Assembly: GCF_000227295.1 (NCBI RefSeq)
Contig: NZ_JH165054.1
Location: 718,432 to 782,431 of the forward strand
Direction of reading: 5' to 3'
Origin: Cutibacterium avidum ATCC 25577
GTDB lineage: Bacteria > Actinomycetota > Actinomycetes > Propionibacteriales > Propionibacteriaceae
DNA length: 64,000 nucleotides
Shown here: piece after piece, positions 42,492-52,582 of the stretch
Position numbering within the stretch: position 1 is the first letter of the stretch
Layout: each line of letters starts with the position of its first letter
Position numbers and translations under genes: made by a program
The notes under the pieces: generated by a model
Told to the model about the DNA's origin: nothing
What the model saw: only the letters and a program-made list of their open reading frames with translations
The model's database searches: none

Positions 42492-42968
42492 GTGAGCAAC
42501 CAGAACACATCCTCCGTCATCTTCGTGTGCTGGGGAAACATCTGTCGTTCCCCGATGGCTGAATTCGTCGCCAGGAAGGTCTTCGCCGACGAAGGCCTGG
42601 AGGCTCGCATCACCAGCGCCGGTGTCAGCGATGAGGAACACGGCGGCCCGATGGATTCGCGAGCCAGGTCCATCCTGAAGTCCCATGGATACCCCTGCTC
42701 GGGCCACAACGCTCACCAGATCGACGGGTCCGAGATCATGTCCGCCGACCTCGTCATAGCTGCCGAGCCACGCCACATCCAGATGATGAAGCGGATGGCC
42801 CCCGACGCCGACAACCTCCGTCTCATCCGCGACTACGACCCCAACTGCACCCCTGGCACCTCCCTGCCGGACCCCTGGTATGGCCCGGCTGACGGGTTCG
42901 AGGACACCCTCGACGCCATCGAGGCCGCAATGCCCGGAATCGTTGACGAGGTGCGCTCCCTGGCCTGA
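42492..42968 (+). CDS. Low-molecular-weight protein tyrosine phosphatase
   Basis: The 158-residue cytosolic enzyme has the P-loop VCWGNICRSPMAE near residue 15, with nucleophile Cys and the CX5RS signature, and the general-acid DPWYG near residue 130. These define the LMW-PTP family, which dephosphorylates tyrosine-phosphorylated proteins, often in polysaccharide or host-interaction control. GTG 42492 is preceded by GGAAGGA at 7 bases, so I prefer it to the ATGs at 42426 and 42477. Confidence 0.9.
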   Translation: MSNQNTSSVIFVCWGNICRSPMAEFVARKVFADEGLEARITSAGVSDEEHGGPMDSRARSILKSHGYPCSGHNAHQIDGSEIMSADLVIAAEPRHIQMMKRMAPDADNLRLIRDYDPNCTPGTSLPDPWYGPADGFEDTLDAIEAAMPGIVDEVRSLA

Positions 42969-43031
42969 TCAGTTCCCTGCCATGGCGCTGGTCCCCCGAG
43001 ACCAATCGTTGCGGCACTATAGGCTGTCCCC

Positions 43032-44108
43032 ATGAGTTTGTTCTTGGTCGGCGGAGGGTACGACGACTCACTGGTGGAGGTCTATGACGAGTTCGTCTCC
43101 CAGGCCCGCCATCACAATGCTGACGCTCCGATTGCGGTGGTCGTGGCCGGTCCGCCCTCCGAGTCCGCCGACCACGCCGCCGAACTGACGCGCATCGTCA
43201 CCTCCCGGTGGGCTGACGCGAACATCCTCACCATCCACCTCGACGGCCCGGGTACCGCTCCGACGATGGGCGCCCCGGCCACCCCGCTGTGGGCAGAGGA
43301 CGAGTCCTTCCAGCTCCCCGACAATCTCGACGCCCTTGCCGGCATCATCGTCGGCGGCGGTGCCGTCCCCAGTTACATCAACGGTCTTGCACCGGCCGCC
43401 GAGCAGCTCTCGATGCTGGTGCGCGGCGGTGCTCCGTGGCTCGGCTTCTCGGCCGGTGCGATGGCCCCGTGCGTCACCGCTCTGGCAGGGGGCTGGAAGC
43501 TGCAGGGACGCCAAGTCGGCCAGCAGACAGGTGCTGAGGGCTTCGACGAGGTCACCTTCGTCGAAGGCCTTGGCCTGGTCAGCCTAACCATCTCCACCCA
43601 CAACGACACCCTTTCCGGCGACGGCCTCATCATCTCGGCCGTCGAGTCCGGCCTGCTTTCCAGCGCCGTTGCCGTCGACGAGGCCACCTGTCTGCGCATC
43701 GACGCCTCGACCGGCCACACCGAGGTGATGGGGCGTGGCCTGGTTCGCTGGTTCACCCGCGAGGTCAACGGAGTTCTCGTCCGCTCCCAGCGCTCCGTCA
43801 CCCCGGAACCGGCTCCAGCCCCGCACAAGCCCCGCTTCGACGGTCTGGCAAAGGTGGCAGCGGCGACCCGTGCCGCCCACGACAAGGAGGAACGCGAGAA
43901 GGCAGCCCGGGAGCGTGCCGAGGAGAGACGTCGCGCGCGGGGGTCTAAGTCTGCTGATGCCGAGACCAAGTCCTCCGAGGACGCACCTGCCTCCGCAGCC
44001 GGCCCCCAGGCCGCCGCGGACCCGACCCCGACGGCAGGCCCGGAACCCGATCCCTGCTCGGATGCCGATCCCACTGCACAGCCCCCGACGGAGGACGTCA
44101 AGCCATGA
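43032..44108 (+). CDS. Peptidase S51-like protein with low-complexity tail
   Basis: The 358-residue protein has a class I glutamine-amidotransferase-like fold of the S51/cyanophycinase group: [11 protein letters not shown] at the start, [15 protein letters not shown] near 115 and the nucleophile Ser in [11 protein letters not shown] near 145. The last 100 residues are Lys/Arg/Glu-rich and then Ala/Pro-rich, and probably disordered. Substrate is unknown. The stop overlaps the response-regulator start by 4 bases, placing it in one operon with the two-component system. Confidence 0.75.
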   Translation: MSLFLVGGGYDDSLVEVYDEFVSQARHHNADAPIAVVVAGPPSESADHAAELTRIVTSRWADANILTIHLDGPGTAPTMGAPATPLWAEDESFQLPDNLDALAGIIVGGGAVPSYINGLAPAAEQLSMLVRGGAPWLGFSAGAMAPCVTALAGGWKLQGRQVGQQTGAEGFDEVTFVEGLGLVSLTISTHNDTLSGDGLIISAVESGLLSSAVAVDEATCLRIDASTGHTEVMGRGLVRWFTREVNGVLVRSQRSVTPEPAPAPHKPRFDGLAKVAAATRAAHDKEEREKAARERAEERRRARGSKSADAETKSSEDAPASAAGPQAAADPTPTAGPEPDPCSDADPTAQPPTEDVKP

Positions 44109-44803
44109 GCATGCACATTCTCGTCGTTGACGACGACCGCGCGGTGCGAGAATCCCTCGCCCGATCCCTGCAGTACAGCGGCTACGAGGTCGACAGTGCT
44201 GCTGACGGTGTCGAGGCCCTCGCACACCTGTCCGGCAGCCATCCTGACGCCGTCATCATGGACGTCATGATGCCTCGCCTCGACGGTCTCGAGGCCACCC
44301 GGATGCTGCGCAGCAACGGCAACGACGTCCCGATCCTCGTCCTCACCGCCCGCGACGCTGTCGACGACCGCGTGGATGGCCTGGATGCCGGAGCCGACGA
44401 CTACATGGTCAAGCCCTTCGCCCTGGACGAGCTGCTGGCCCGCCTGCGCGCCCTGACCCGTCGTTCCCGTCCCGAGCCGGAACCCGCTGAGACCCCCGAG
44501 CAGCTGTCCTTCGCCGATCTCACCCTGGACCCAGGCACCCGCGAGGTCGCCCGCGGCAGCCGTCGCATCAGCCTGACGCGCACCGAGTTCGCCCTGCTCA
44601 CCGTCTTCCTCCAGAACCCGGAGAAGGTGTTGGAACGCTCGTGGCTGCTGCACGAGGTGTGGGGATTCGACTTCCCGACGACCGCCAACTCCCTCGAGGT
44701 GTACATCGGCTATCTGCGCCGCAAGACCGAGCATGATGGTGAGCCGCGTCTCATCCACACCGTCCGCGGCGTCGGGTACGTGCTGCGGGAAGCGAATTCG
44801 TGA
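44105..44803 (+). CDS. OmpR-family response regulator, MprA-like
   Basis: The 232-residue regulator has a receiver domain (acidic pair VDDDR near residue 8, phospho-acceptor Asp in [12 protein letters not shown] near 52, Lys in MVKPFAL near 102) and a C-terminal winged helix with [18 protein letters not shown] and [11 protein letters not shown]. It forms a pair with the downstream kinase and resembles the MprAB envelope-stress system of actinobacteria. It overlaps both neighbours by 4 bases. Confidence 0.92.
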   Translation: MSMHILVVDDDRAVRESLARSLQYSGYEVDSAADGVEALAHLSGSHPDAVIMDVMMPRLDGLEATRMLRSNGNDVPILVLTARDAVDDRVDGLDAGADDYMVKPFALDELLARLRALTRRSRPEPEPAETPEQLSFADLTLDPGTREVARGSRRISLTRTEFALLTVFLQNPEKVLERSWLLHEVWGFDFPTTANSLEVYIGYLRRKTEHDGEPRLIHTVRGVGYVLREANS

Positions 44804-46227
44804 TCCGTCGGTGGTGGCGGAGGCTGCTTGATTGGCGTCCACGTCCGCTTCGCATGACGATGGGGCGCCGGGTCAGCCTCCTGGTGTCGATCTCAGTCGT
44901 CGTCGCGGTGGCATTGACCTCCCTGTCCGCCTGGCTCATGACGCGCATCTCGCTGTACGACGAGCTGGACGAACAGCTGACACGGATGGCCACCACCATC
45001 TCCCCGAGCGTCGCCGCTGACCCTCAGAACCTCGGCGGGCTGGAAGCCAGCTCCCTGGCGGCTACGAACACCACACTCATCCTGGTGCGCGCCGATGGCC
45101 AGGTTGCCACCGCTCCGGGAGCCGAGGTCACCGTCACCACCGGGGTCCAGGAGCTTGCCGTCGCCCGTACCGGAACCGGTGTCAAGGCTCGCACCGTCAT
45201 GGACTCCCGTGGAGTTCCGGTACGCATCGTCGCGATCCCGTTCACCTCGGACGGGGTGCACTACGCCCTCGTCGCAGGGCAGAACCTCACCGGCACCAAG
45301 GCCACCCTGGGATCACTGTGGATCGTCCTGGTCGGCACCGGCCTGGTCGGCATCGTGCTGACGGCCATTGCCGGATACGTGGCCGGCAACTCTGCCACAC
45401 GACCGCTGCGTGACCTCTCCCGGGCCGTCCACCGAGTGACGGCGACCGACGAGCTCAGCCCCATCCCGGTCCGCTCCCACGACGAACTGGGAGACCTCAC
45501 TGTCTCCTTCAATGCCATGCTGTCCTCCCTGTCGAACTCACGGGAACGCCAGAAGCAGCTCATCGCCGACGCCTCCCACGAATTGCGTACCCCGCTGACG
45601 TCCATGCGTACCAACGTCGAGCTGCTCATCGCCGACCAGAACAGCCACGTGCTCCCCGACCAGGCGCGCAGCGAGATCCTCGACGATGTCGCCGCTCAAC
45701 TCGGCGAGTTCTCCAGCCTCATCGGCGACCTCGTCCAGCTGTCGCGCGAGGACGCCCCTCCCCCTCGACCTCAGTATTTCGACTTGTCAGATGCTGTTTC
45801 GAAGGCCGTCGAGAGAGGACGGCGGCGCGGCCCGAACCTGGAGTTCGACGTTCACCTGGAGTCCCATCCGGTGCTTGGTGACGAGGCAACTCTCGAGAGA
45901 GCCGTGACGAACCTGCTCGACAACGCCGTGAAGTTCTCCCCTACCGGGGGTACCGTGACGGTCACGATGGACGGTGACACCGTCGTCGTCAGCGATGAGG
46001 GGCCGGGCATCGACGAGGCGGATCTGCCACACATCTTCGACCGGTTCTACCGCTCCGACCAGGCCCGCAACACTCCCGGCACCGGCCTGGGCCTGTCAAT
46101 CGTGGCGCACACCGTCACCAGTCACCAAGGCTGGATCAAGGCGTCGCGAGCTCCCGGCGGTGGCGCCATGTTCACCATGTACCTGCCGCGGGAGGAACCC
46201 CCCGCTGAGGAGTCAACGGCATCCTGA
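44800..46227 (+). CDS. Sensor histidine kinase, MprB-like
   Basis: The 475-residue kinase has two TM helices (about 28-50 and 165-187) flanking an extracytoplasmic sensor of about 115 residues, then a HAMP domain, a HisKA box with the phospho-acceptor His in [13 protein letters not shown] near 260, and an ATPase domain with [23 protein letters not shown] and [12 protein letters not shown] 44800 overlaps the regulator stop by 4 bases. Likely senses envelope conditions. Confidence 0.92.
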   Translation: MIRRWWRRLLDWRPRPLRMTMGRRVSLLVSISVVVAVALTSLSAWLMTRISLYDELDEQLTRMATTISPSVAADPQNLGGLEASSLAATNTTLILVRADGQVATAPGAEVTVTTGVQELAVARTGTGVKARTVMDSRGVPVRIVAIPFTSDGVHYALVAGQNLTGTKATLGSLWIVLVGTGLVGIVLTAIAGYVAGNSATRPLRDLSRAVHRVTATDELSPIPVRSHDELGDLTVSFNAMLSSLSNSRERQKQLIADASHELRTPLTSMRTNVELLIADQNSHVLPDQARSEILDDVAAQLGEFSSLIGDLVQLSREDAPPPRPQYFDLSDAVSKAVERGRRRGPNLEFDVHLESHPVLGDEATLERAVTNLLDNAVKFSPTGGTVTVTMDGDTVVVSDEGPGIDEADLPHIFDRFYRSDQARNTPGTGLGLSIVAHTVTSHQGWIKASRAPGGGAMFTMYLPREEPPAEESTAS

Positions 46228-46287
46228 CGACCTGGCTCGTTTCACCGGCCAGCAGATCCCGCACTGCCCAGGCCAGCAGCCAGGAAG

Positions 46288-47334
46288 CTAGTGACCTGGA
46301 TCGTTGCTCGTCGAGGTGACGGACAAGGACTTCTGTGACGAGGTCGGCTGCCCTGGTGCCGGCTCCGTCGTCGGTCCGGGTCGTGAAGGGCTGGTTGACA
46401 GCGCCTTCCCAGGGGTCGTCGTCGAGACAGAGGACGGTGTGGGAGCACTCGGCTTTCCACTGGGCCTGACCGACGTGGAGCCGGGCTTGGAAGGACTGTT
46501 CGACGTGGTCGGACGGCTCGGGGTACCCGACGGGTGCGGGGTGGGCGGCACCGGATCAGGATGGTGCAACTCACCGGCAGGAATGGTCGCTCCCCTGACG
46601 GGCTTGAGTTTGTCGAGATTCACGACAGCAGGCTTGCCATTGAGCCACGGCAGCGGGTCGGTGAACTGTCCGTTGACGACGACCTCATAGTGCAGGTGGC
46701 ATCCCGTTGAGTACCCGGTCGTCCCGGACAAGGCGACTGCCTGGTGGACGTCAACCCTTTGTCCCACCCTTACGCCGATCACCGACAGGTGGTTGTAGGT
46801 CGTCGAGACGTGCTTGCCGGCGATCATGCCGTGATCGACCTCGACCCGATTCCCGTACCCGCCCGCAGGGCCCGCGAAGAGGACCTTTCCTGGTGCTGAC
46901 GAACCTACCGGGGTGCCACACGAAGCTCCGAAATCGACGCCGGTGTGCAGCTTCCAAACGTGGAGGATGGGGTGGAACCTCATGCCGAATGGCGACGTGA
47001 CCGGGCCGTTGAGAGGTTTCGACAGCAGAACCCCGGTCGGCATGGCGACCTTGGACACTGCCGGACTCGGGGTCGGGGTTGCCGCCTTTACCGGAGCGAG
47101 GACCCCAGGGCTGACAGGAGCTGAGGACTGAGTGATGTTCGGGGTCGGTGGGGTCGTGTCAAGCCAGGAAGCCGGCCATGCGGTGGACATCGGCCTGGAG
47201 ACGAGCTGTTGGTGATCAGGGACGGCTCGCAATCCCGGGTCTGACGGCCATGCGGCATCTACTGACAACCCGACTACGGCCACTCCGACACCGCCGGCGA
47301 TGACGGTCTTGATGGCCTTGCTCCGCGACACCAT
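46288..47334 (-). CDS. Secreted M23 (LytM) peptidoglycan endopeptidase
   Basis: The 348-residue protein begins with a signal-type segment (KAIKTVIAGGVGVAVVGLSV), a Pro-rich linker, then an M23 domain with the zinc ligands in HTGVDFGA near 130 and HLHYEV near 215. The last 110 residues are Pro/Ser/Thr-rich. It would cut or help activate cutting of cell-wall cross-links. GGAGG lies upstream of the ATG at 47334. It is convergent with the kinase gene. Confidence 0.88.
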   Translation of the reverse strand: MVSRSKAIKTVIAGGVGVAVVGLSVDAAWPSDPGLRAVPDHQQLVSRPMSTAWPASWLDTTPPTPNITQSSAPVSPGVLAPVKAATPTPSPAVSKVAMPTGVLLSKPLNGPVTSPFGMRFHPILHVWKLHTGVDFGASCGTPVGSSAPGKVLFAGPAGGYGNRVEVDHGMIAGKHVSTTYNHLSVIGVRVGQRVDVHQAVALSGTTGYSTGCHLHYEVVVNGQFTDPLPWLNGKPAVVNLDKLKPVRGATIPAGELHHPDPVPPTPHPSGTPSRPTTSNSPSKPGSTSVRPSGKPSAPTPSSVSTTTPGKALSTSPSRPGPTTEPAPGQPTSSQKSLSVTSTSNDPGH

Positions 47335-47588
47335 GGACAGCCCTCCTCCACGCCGTGAACATTATTGTCACCCTCGTTGGCTCCCTTTTTCCATCCGGCT
47401 GGAGCCTTGGTCGCGGCATGTTCACCCACACGTCACCTGCCACGACGAGAGGGTTATCCACAGGAATCCTGTGGATAACCCCCATGGCTGGGGAAAACAC
47501 ATCGATGTCGTTCCACAGCAGGTTCCGAGACCGGTGGACAGACCCTCAACCATCCCGTGAATGCCACCTCGACGTCTACGCTCTGTGC

Positions 47589-48509
47589 ATGACCAGTCAC
47601 GTCGTCGATCAGCTCGGCCCCACTCTCGTCATCCACGGTGGCGCAGGCAACGTTCCGCCCCGAACCGGCGAGGATGCCGAGAGGTTCCGGCTGTCCTTAC
47701 GGCGCGCTTTCGACGCCGGCCAGGCAGTTCTTGACGCTGGTGGGCCAGCCCTTGACGCCGTCACAGCCTCGGTCGTGGCGATGGAGGACGATCCGCTCTT
47801 CAATGCCGGACGAGGTGGGGTCCTCACCGCGAAGGGGACGGTTGAGACTGACGCCGCCGTCATGACCGGCCACGGACGTGCCGGGGCGGTGTGCTGTTCA
47901 CGTCATGCCCGCAACCCGATTCGTCTGGCCCGGGCCATCCTCGCCATGTCACCCCATGTCCTGCTGTGCGACCCTCCTGAGCAGGTCTGCCGAGACTGGG
48001 GTCTGGAGGTCGAGCCCCCGGAATACTTCGTGACTGACGCTCGACGGGAACAGCTGGAACGGGTACTTGCCGGACGCCACCAGGCCCCGAGGCATGGCAC
48101 AGTCGGAGCGGTCGCCCGGGACTACCACGGTCATCTTGCTGCCGCGACGTCTACGGGCGGGATCGTCGCGTCGGCAGTGGGTCGCATCGGTGATTCCCCG
48201 GTCGTCGGGGCCGGCACCTTCGCCCGCGATGGGGTCGTGGCCGTCTCCTGCACCGGTGACGGCGAGGCCTTCTTGCAGGGGCTGGTGGCCCACGAGGTGG
48301 ATGCCCGCATGAGACTGGCAGGCGAACCCGTCAACCACGCAGCCATGGGAGCCCTCACCGACGAGGTCTCGTCACGAGTCACCGACGGCGCACCAGCCAC
48401 GGGAGGCCTCATCGCCGTCGACGCGTCCGGACGTCTCGTCGTCTGCCATGTGTCGGCGTCCATGCTGGCCGCCTGGCCTGATCACGGCGAGGTGCTGACC
48501 TCGGTGTGA
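47589..48509 (+). CDS. Isoaspartyl peptidase/L-asparaginase (Ntn-hydrolase)
   Basis: The 306-residue protein has the plant-type asparaginase pattern: VIHGGAGNVPP near residue 14, NAGRGGVLTAKGTVETDAAV (about 70-89), and the autocleavage site at Thr in RHGTVGAVARD near 167, followed by TSTGG. It hydrolyses asparagine or isoaspartyl dipeptides. The ATG at 47589 has no ribosome-binding site, while TACGCT lies 6 bases upstream, so a leaderless message is likely. Confidence 0.87.
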   Translation: MTSHVVDQLGPTLVIHGGAGNVPPRTGEDAERFRLSLRRAFDAGQAVLDAGGPALDAVTASVVAMEDDPLFNAGRGGVLTAKGTVETDAAVMTGHGRAGAVCCSRHARNPIRLARAILAMSPHVLLCDPPEQVCRDWGLEVEPPEYFVTDARREQLERVLAGRHQAPRHGTVGAVARDYHGHLAAATSTGGIVASAVGRIGDSPVVGAGTFARDGVVAVSCTGDGEAFLQGLVAHEVDARMRLAGEPVNHAAMGALTDEVSSRVTDGAPATGGLIAVDASGRLVVCHVSASMLAAWPDHGEVLTSV

Positions 48510-48512
48510 GGC

Positions 48513-49121
48513 TCAGCGCACGACGGGCAGTTCCGGACCGAACTCGAGCATCTGCTCGACCGCCCAGGGGCTCAGCAGGGTCGGCATCGATCGCGCCAGG
48601 CCGTACATGTCCTGCCAGCCCACCCAGGTGACCTCTTCGACCTCCTCCGGGTCAGGATTCAGCTCGACGAGTTCCTCGGGAAGGGACAACCGAGCAACGA
48701 CGACCGGGCACAGCTCGTCCTCGACGATGCCGCCAGCGTCGGTGGCACGATAGGAAAAACCAGGAAGGACGACGCCCATCCGACGCGGATCGAGGTCGAG
48801 ACCGAGCTCCTGGTGAGTGCGACGCACCGCCGCGTCGATGATCGTTTCGCCGATCCGCGGATGCCCACAACAGGTGTTCGTCCACACCCCCGGCCAGGCC
48901 ACCTTCGTCAGGGCTCGTCGGGTCAGCAGAACTCGCCCGCCGACGTCAAGGACATGGCAGGAAAAGGCCAGATGTCGTGGGGTGTGCTGGCTGTGAACGG
49001 TCGCTCGGGGAGCGGTCCCAATCTGGTTGCCGTCGTCGTCGAGCAGGATGACGAGATCGTCGTGGACAGAATCCGCGTCATGGGCAGGCGTGCCCCCGTC
49101 CTCGCCATCGTGATGACTCAT
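48513..49121 (-). CDS. idi: Isopentenyl-diphosphate delta-isomerase, type 1
   Basis: The 202-residue Nudix-fold enzyme interconverts IPP and DMAPP. The catalytic Cys lies in WTNTCCGHP near residue 83, the Nudix-like block is AVRRTHQELGLDL, and the catalytic Glu lies in GIVEDELCPV near 135. Length is normal for the family. Its stop is only 3 bases from that of the convergent asparaginase gene. Confidence 0.93.
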   Translation of the reverse strand: MSHHDGEDGGTPAHDADSVHDDLVILLDDDGNQIGTAPRATVHSQHTPRHLAFSCHVLDVGGRVLLTRRALTKVAWPGVWTNTCCGHPRIGETIIDAAVRRTHQELGLDLDPRRMGVVLPGFSYRATDAGGIVEDELCPVVVARLSLPEELVELNPDPEEVEEVTWVGWQDMYGLARSMPTLLSPWAVEQMLEFGPELPVVR

Positions 49122-49260
49122 GACGTCAAGCTACCAATAACCGCGAATTCCGCGAAGTCGAATGCGTTCGGGTCCCCTACGTTGGCTCATCGCCACCTCA
49201 AAAGGCACCATTGAGATGCTGTATCCGTCACTTCGTCCACCCACCTCCGACGGGAGAGCC

Positions 49261-50454
49261 ATGCCGCACATCCTCGACGTCATCCTCGTGCTGTGCCTCG
49301 CCATGCGTGCCATGGCCGGGTGGATGCGCGGGGCCGTCGTCGGAGTGGCCAGCCTCATCGGGTTGGTCCTCGGGGTGTGGGCCGGTCTGTGGACCTCCGG
49401 CATCGTCGCTGACCAGTTCTTCGACAAGAATTGGACCTGGCTGGCCGCAGGCGCGGTGCGGGTGTGCATCACCCTCGTCATTGCCGAGATCATTCAGGGC
49501 ATCTGCGTCCACATCGCCCAACGCATCCATCGCGCATTCAACTCGGTGGGGTTGGGCAACGTGGACCGTTTCGGCGGCTCGGTGCTCAGCGTCATCGCAA
49601 CCGCCCTTGTCGTCACGGTGGCGGCAACAGCCCTCTCCCCCATCCTGCCGCCGTCATGGACCGAGGCCATCGACGAGTCATCCGTCATCACCCAGACCAA
49701 TCGCGTCATCCCGGACGAGGTCAACGAGGCCGCTGCCCGACTGGTCGGTCGAGCTGCTGACACCTTCCCGAAGGTCTTCGCCGGCGAAGCTCCCCGTCTG
49801 CCCGCACCGGCTCCCGACGACGAGGCCGTCACCACTCCTGGAGTGCGGAGCGCAGCTCAATCCATCGTCAAGGTGCGGTCTCGGGCACCACGGTGCGATC
49901 GGGCCTCCGAGGGCACCGGATGGGTGAGTTCTCGCCACCGGGTGGTGACGAACGCCCACGTCGTCGCCGGGTCCAACCAGGTCACCGTGCAGGTGGGCGG
50001 AACTGGGGCTCGACTGCGAGCCCGCGTCGTCTCCTACGACCCGGACATGGACCTGGCGGTGTTGGCGGTTCCCGACCTTCGTTCCCCAGCCTTGACGATG
50101 GCGTCGACTGTCAAGGACGGTGATCCAACGGTCGTCGCCGGATTCCCGCTTGATGGTCCATACACCCTCGAGGCCGCCACCGTGCGTGGGTCGATCATGG
50201 CTCGCGGTGAGAACATCTACGGCACCGACACCGTCGTCCGCGAGATCCTCTCGCTGCGCGGCACGGTACGTCCGGGCAACTCGGGTGGACCACTACTGAC
50301 GACGGACGGCAAGGTCGCCGGCACAATCTTCGCCCGGTCCACCGCACAGCCGCAGACCGGGTACGCGCTGTCGAACGACCAGACTCGCAGGTTCATCCGC
50401 GCTGGGGCCAACGACACCACCGCGGCTGCGACCGGCTGGTGCACCGTTGGGTGA
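49261..50454 (+). CDS. MarP-like membrane serine protease (CvpA domain plus trypsin fold)
   Basis: The 397-residue protein has four N-terminal helices of the CvpA type (about 1-125) and a periplasmic chymotrypsin-fold protease. The catalytic His is in VTNAHVVAG near 240, Asp in DPDMDLAVL near 272 and Ser in RPGNSGGPLL near 345. This is the layout of mycobacterial MarP (Rv3671c), which protects against acid and oxidative stress. GGGAGAG sets ATG 49261. Confidence 0.9.
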   Translation: MPHILDVILVLCLAMRAMAGWMRGAVVGVASLIGLVLGVWAGLWTSGIVADQFFDKNWTWLAAGAVRVCITLVIAEIIQGICVHIAQRIHRAFNSVGLGNVDRFGGSVLSVIATALVVTVAATALSPILPPSWTEAIDESSVITQTNRVIPDEVNEAAARLVGRAADTFPKVFAGEAPRLPAPAPDDEAVTTPGVRSAAQSIVKVRSRAPRCDRASEGTGWVSSRHRVVTNAHVVAGSNQVTVQVGGTGARLRARVVSYDPDMDLAVLAVPDLRSPALTMASTVKDGDPTVVAGFPLDGPYTLEAATVRGSIMARGENIYGTDTVVREILSLRGTVRPGNSGGPLLTTDGKVAGTIFARSTAQPQTGYALSNDQTRRFIRAGANDTTAAATGWCTVG

Positions 50455-50658
50455 ATTGGTGTCAAAATCTTGAGCGCCCAATGTTCCCGTCGCGGGACGG
50501 TTCCGAGCACGTTTGCGGCCCTGATCTCCCGAAACATCATCTGACAAGCACCGACACCGTGCGGTATCCCAGGGCATCCTGTGCCGCTCGATGACGCGTC
50601 AACGTCCGACACCTTCTCAACGCTTCAGTTCCGGTCCATGTCCCAATAGCATTGGGTC

Positions 50659-50937
50659 ATGGCAGTTTTCATCGTCGAAACCCATTATGATCCCGCCCAT
50701 TCCGAGGAGCGCATGGCCGCGCGCCCGGCCCATCTGGAGAACCTTGATGTCATGCGCGAGCGTGGCCAGCTCGTCAATGCCGGCCCGCTGGCTGACGGCA
50801 ACGGAGCGGTGCTCATCTACACCGTGCCCGACCGCGATGCTCTCGATCATTTGCTGGAGGCTGACCCCTACCCCAAGACGGCTGTCCAGGTGACCTCAGT
50901 GCGCGAGTGGAAGCCGAATTACCACCACCACGTCTGA
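50659..50937 (+). CDS. YciI-like small protein
   Basis: The 92-residue protein has the YCII fold pattern: an early His in FIVETHYDP, RPAHLENLDVMRERGQLVNA and GPLADGNGAVLI, then DPYPKTAVQV. The domain is a dimeric alpha/beta barrel related to muconolactone isomerase, with the reaction unknown in most members. No ribosome-binding site is visible. Confidence 0.85.
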   Translation: MAVFIVETHYDPAHSEERMAARPAHLENLDVMRERGQLVNAGPLADGNGAVLIYTVPDRDALDHLLEADPYPKTAVQVTSVREWKPNYHHHV

Positions 50938-51007
50938 CAAGGCTGCCAACCTGGCTGACGGTCGAGATTGACGGGATGAAGGTTGAAACGCGTGGTGTCA
51001 TGGAATC

Positions 51008-52108
51008 ATGACGTCACCTCTGCTGTTCCAGCCCCTCACTCTCCGTGGCCTGACAGTTCGCAACCGCGCCTGGCTACCACCGATGTGCCAGTACGCGGTG
51101 GATTCTCACGACGGGATCCCGGGCACCTGGCATCTCGTCCATTACGGGTCCTGTGCCGCTGGTGGCTTCGGCCTCATCGTCGCCGAGGCCACTGCGGTCA
51201 GCCCCGAAGGCCGCATCAGCCCTGCTGACACCGGGTTGTGGAATGACGACCAAGTTGCTGCCTGGCGCACCGTCACTGATGCCGTCCACGAGCTTGGTGG
51301 CAAGATTGCCGTGCAGCTCGGTCACGCCGGCCGGAAGGCGTCCACCGAGAAGTGGTGGCCGGGATTCCATGGCAGCGTGGTACCCCCTGAGCAGGGCGGC
51401 TGGACTCCCGTCGGTCCGACCACCGCCCCTGCTGACGGCAAGCAGTACGTCGGCCTGCCCGTCACCGCCCTCGACGAGGACGGCATCGCGAAGGTCATTG
51501 ACAACTTCCGCTCCGCTGCTGCACGTGCCGTGGAAGCTGGGTTCGACGCCGTCGAGATTCACAGCGCCCACGGTTACCTGCTGCATCAGTTCTACTCGCC
51601 GCTGTCCAACACCCGCGCCGACGGCTGGGGCGGTGACTTCGACGGACGTGTCCGCCTGCCACTGGAAGTTGCGAAGGCTGTGCGTGACGCCATCCCTGAC
51701 ACCATGCCCTTGTTGGCACGTCTGTCGGTCACCGACTGGCGGGACGACGGCTGGCAGGTGGAGGACTCCGTCGAACTGTCGCGTCGTTTTGCGGAAGTCG
51801 GAGTTGACCTCCTCGACGCCTCCTCAGGAGGAAACTCGTCGGCGCCCATCCCCGTCGCCCCGGCCTACCAGGCTGACTTGGCGGCTCGAGTGCGCGCCGA
51901 GGCCGGGATTCCCACCGCCGCCGTCGGCATGATCTGGACCGCAGAGTTGGCCGAGGACCTGCTCCAGAAGGGCAGTGCCGACGCCATCATGATCGGACGG
52001 GCAGCTCTGCGGGACACCAACTGGCCCTTGCGCGCCGCCCACGAGTTGGGAGTTCCCAACGAGGACGCGCCGTGGCATCCGGCGAGATTCCGGGGAGCGT
52101 GGCGCTGA
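51008..52108 (+). CDS. Old yellow enzyme-family NADH:flavin oxidoreductase (YqjM-like)
   Basis: The 366-residue FMN protein has the YqjM-type Cys in PPMCQYA near residue 25, the substrate-binding pair in EIHSAHGYLLHQF near 180, and a phosphate-binding GMIWTAELAEDLL near 305 with the late ADAIMIGRAAL. It reduces activated C=C bonds with NAD(P)H. Physiological substrate is unknown. The ATG at 51008 has no clear Shine-Dalgarno. Confidence 0.9.
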   Translation: MTSPLLFQPLTLRGLTVRNRAWLPPMCQYAVDSHDGIPGTWHLVHYGSCAAGGFGLIVAEATAVSPEGRISPADTGLWNDDQVAAWRTVTDAVHELGGKIAVQLGHAGRKASTEKWWPGFHGSVVPPEQGGWTPVGPTTAPADGKQYVGLPVTALDEDGIAKVIDNFRSAAARAVEAGFDAVEIHSAHGYLLHQFYSPLSNTRADGWGGDFDGRVRLPLEVAKAVRDAIPDTMPLLARLSVTDWRDDGWQVEDSVELSRRFAEVGVDLLDASSGGNSSAPIPVAPAYQADLAARVRAEAGIPTAAVGMIWTAELAEDLLQKGSADAIMIGRAALRDTNWPLRAAHELGVPNEDAPWHPARFRGAWR

Positions 52109-52238
52109 GGACGTGGAGTTTCAGCGTTTCTGACGCTCGACGAAGCCCGGTGACGGCGGCGTGTTCGGTGCCACGAATCCGCCGGCCGTCAGGGGGCCGT
52201 CGCGGTATGCGTCCATGAGACGCCCAAAACACTCAATG

Positions 52239-52254
52239 CCCCTACATCTTGTGT
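52239..52254 (+). promoter_or_regulatory. Candidate NrdR box
   Basis: CCCCTACATCTTGTGT matches the NrdR consensus ACACWATATATWGTGT at 12 of 16 positions. It abuts the -35 element of the nrdAB promoter. NrdR is the ATP-cone repressor of ribonucleotide reductase genes. Confidence 0.45.
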
Positions 52255-52283
52255 TGACTCTTATTGATCAGCGTTCATATAGT
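52254..52283 (+). promoter_or_regulatory. Promoter of the riboswitch-nrdAB transcript
   Basis: TTGACT (52254-52259) and TATAGT (52278-52283) are near-consensus -35 and -10 elements separated by 18 bases. Transcription would begin near 52290, right at the start of the riboswitch. Confidence 0.75.
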
Positions 52284-52290
52284 GGCGACT

Positions 52291-52460
52291 GCACATGGTT
52301 CCCGTGTTCGCACGGGCCAAGAGGGAATCCGGTGAGAATCCGGAACTGCCCCGCAGCGGTGTACGAGAACGACCGCCGTCATCACGCACTGTGCTTCGGC
52401 ATGGGAAGCGACGGCCAGTAGGCAACAAGTGCTCGTGAGTCCGAAGACCTGCCAGGTGTG
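52291..52460 (+). ncRNA. Cobalamin (B12) riboswitch
   Basis: Conserved aptamer blocks are present in order: GAGGGAATCCGGTGAGAATC (52321-52340), CCGGAACTGCCCCGCAGCGG (52340-52359 region) and the 3' GTGAGTCCGAAGACCTGCCA (52436-52455). The outer P1 stem can form from CACATGG (52292-52298) with CCAGGTGTG (52452-52460). It lies in the nrdAB leader. Binding of adenosylcobalamin would shut off this B12-independent reductase, as described for Streptomyces nrdAB. No T-rich terminator follows; ATTCCGCC (52538-52545) could pair with the ribosome-binding site, pointing to translational control. Confidence 0.92.
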
Positions 52461-52582
52461 GTCCCGCAACCGCGGGGCCCGGTTCGCGATCTCGCGGGAA
52501 GTGTCGCAGCGTTCATGGGGACCAGTGTCCCCGCCGCATTCCGCCCGGTCGCGTGCCTACGGCATCGCACGGAGGAATTGCA

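Noticed and set aside
43373..44842. A 489-codon minus-strand frame across the peptidase and response-regulator genes
   Set aside because: Low-complexity shadow; the plus strand has overlapping real genes.
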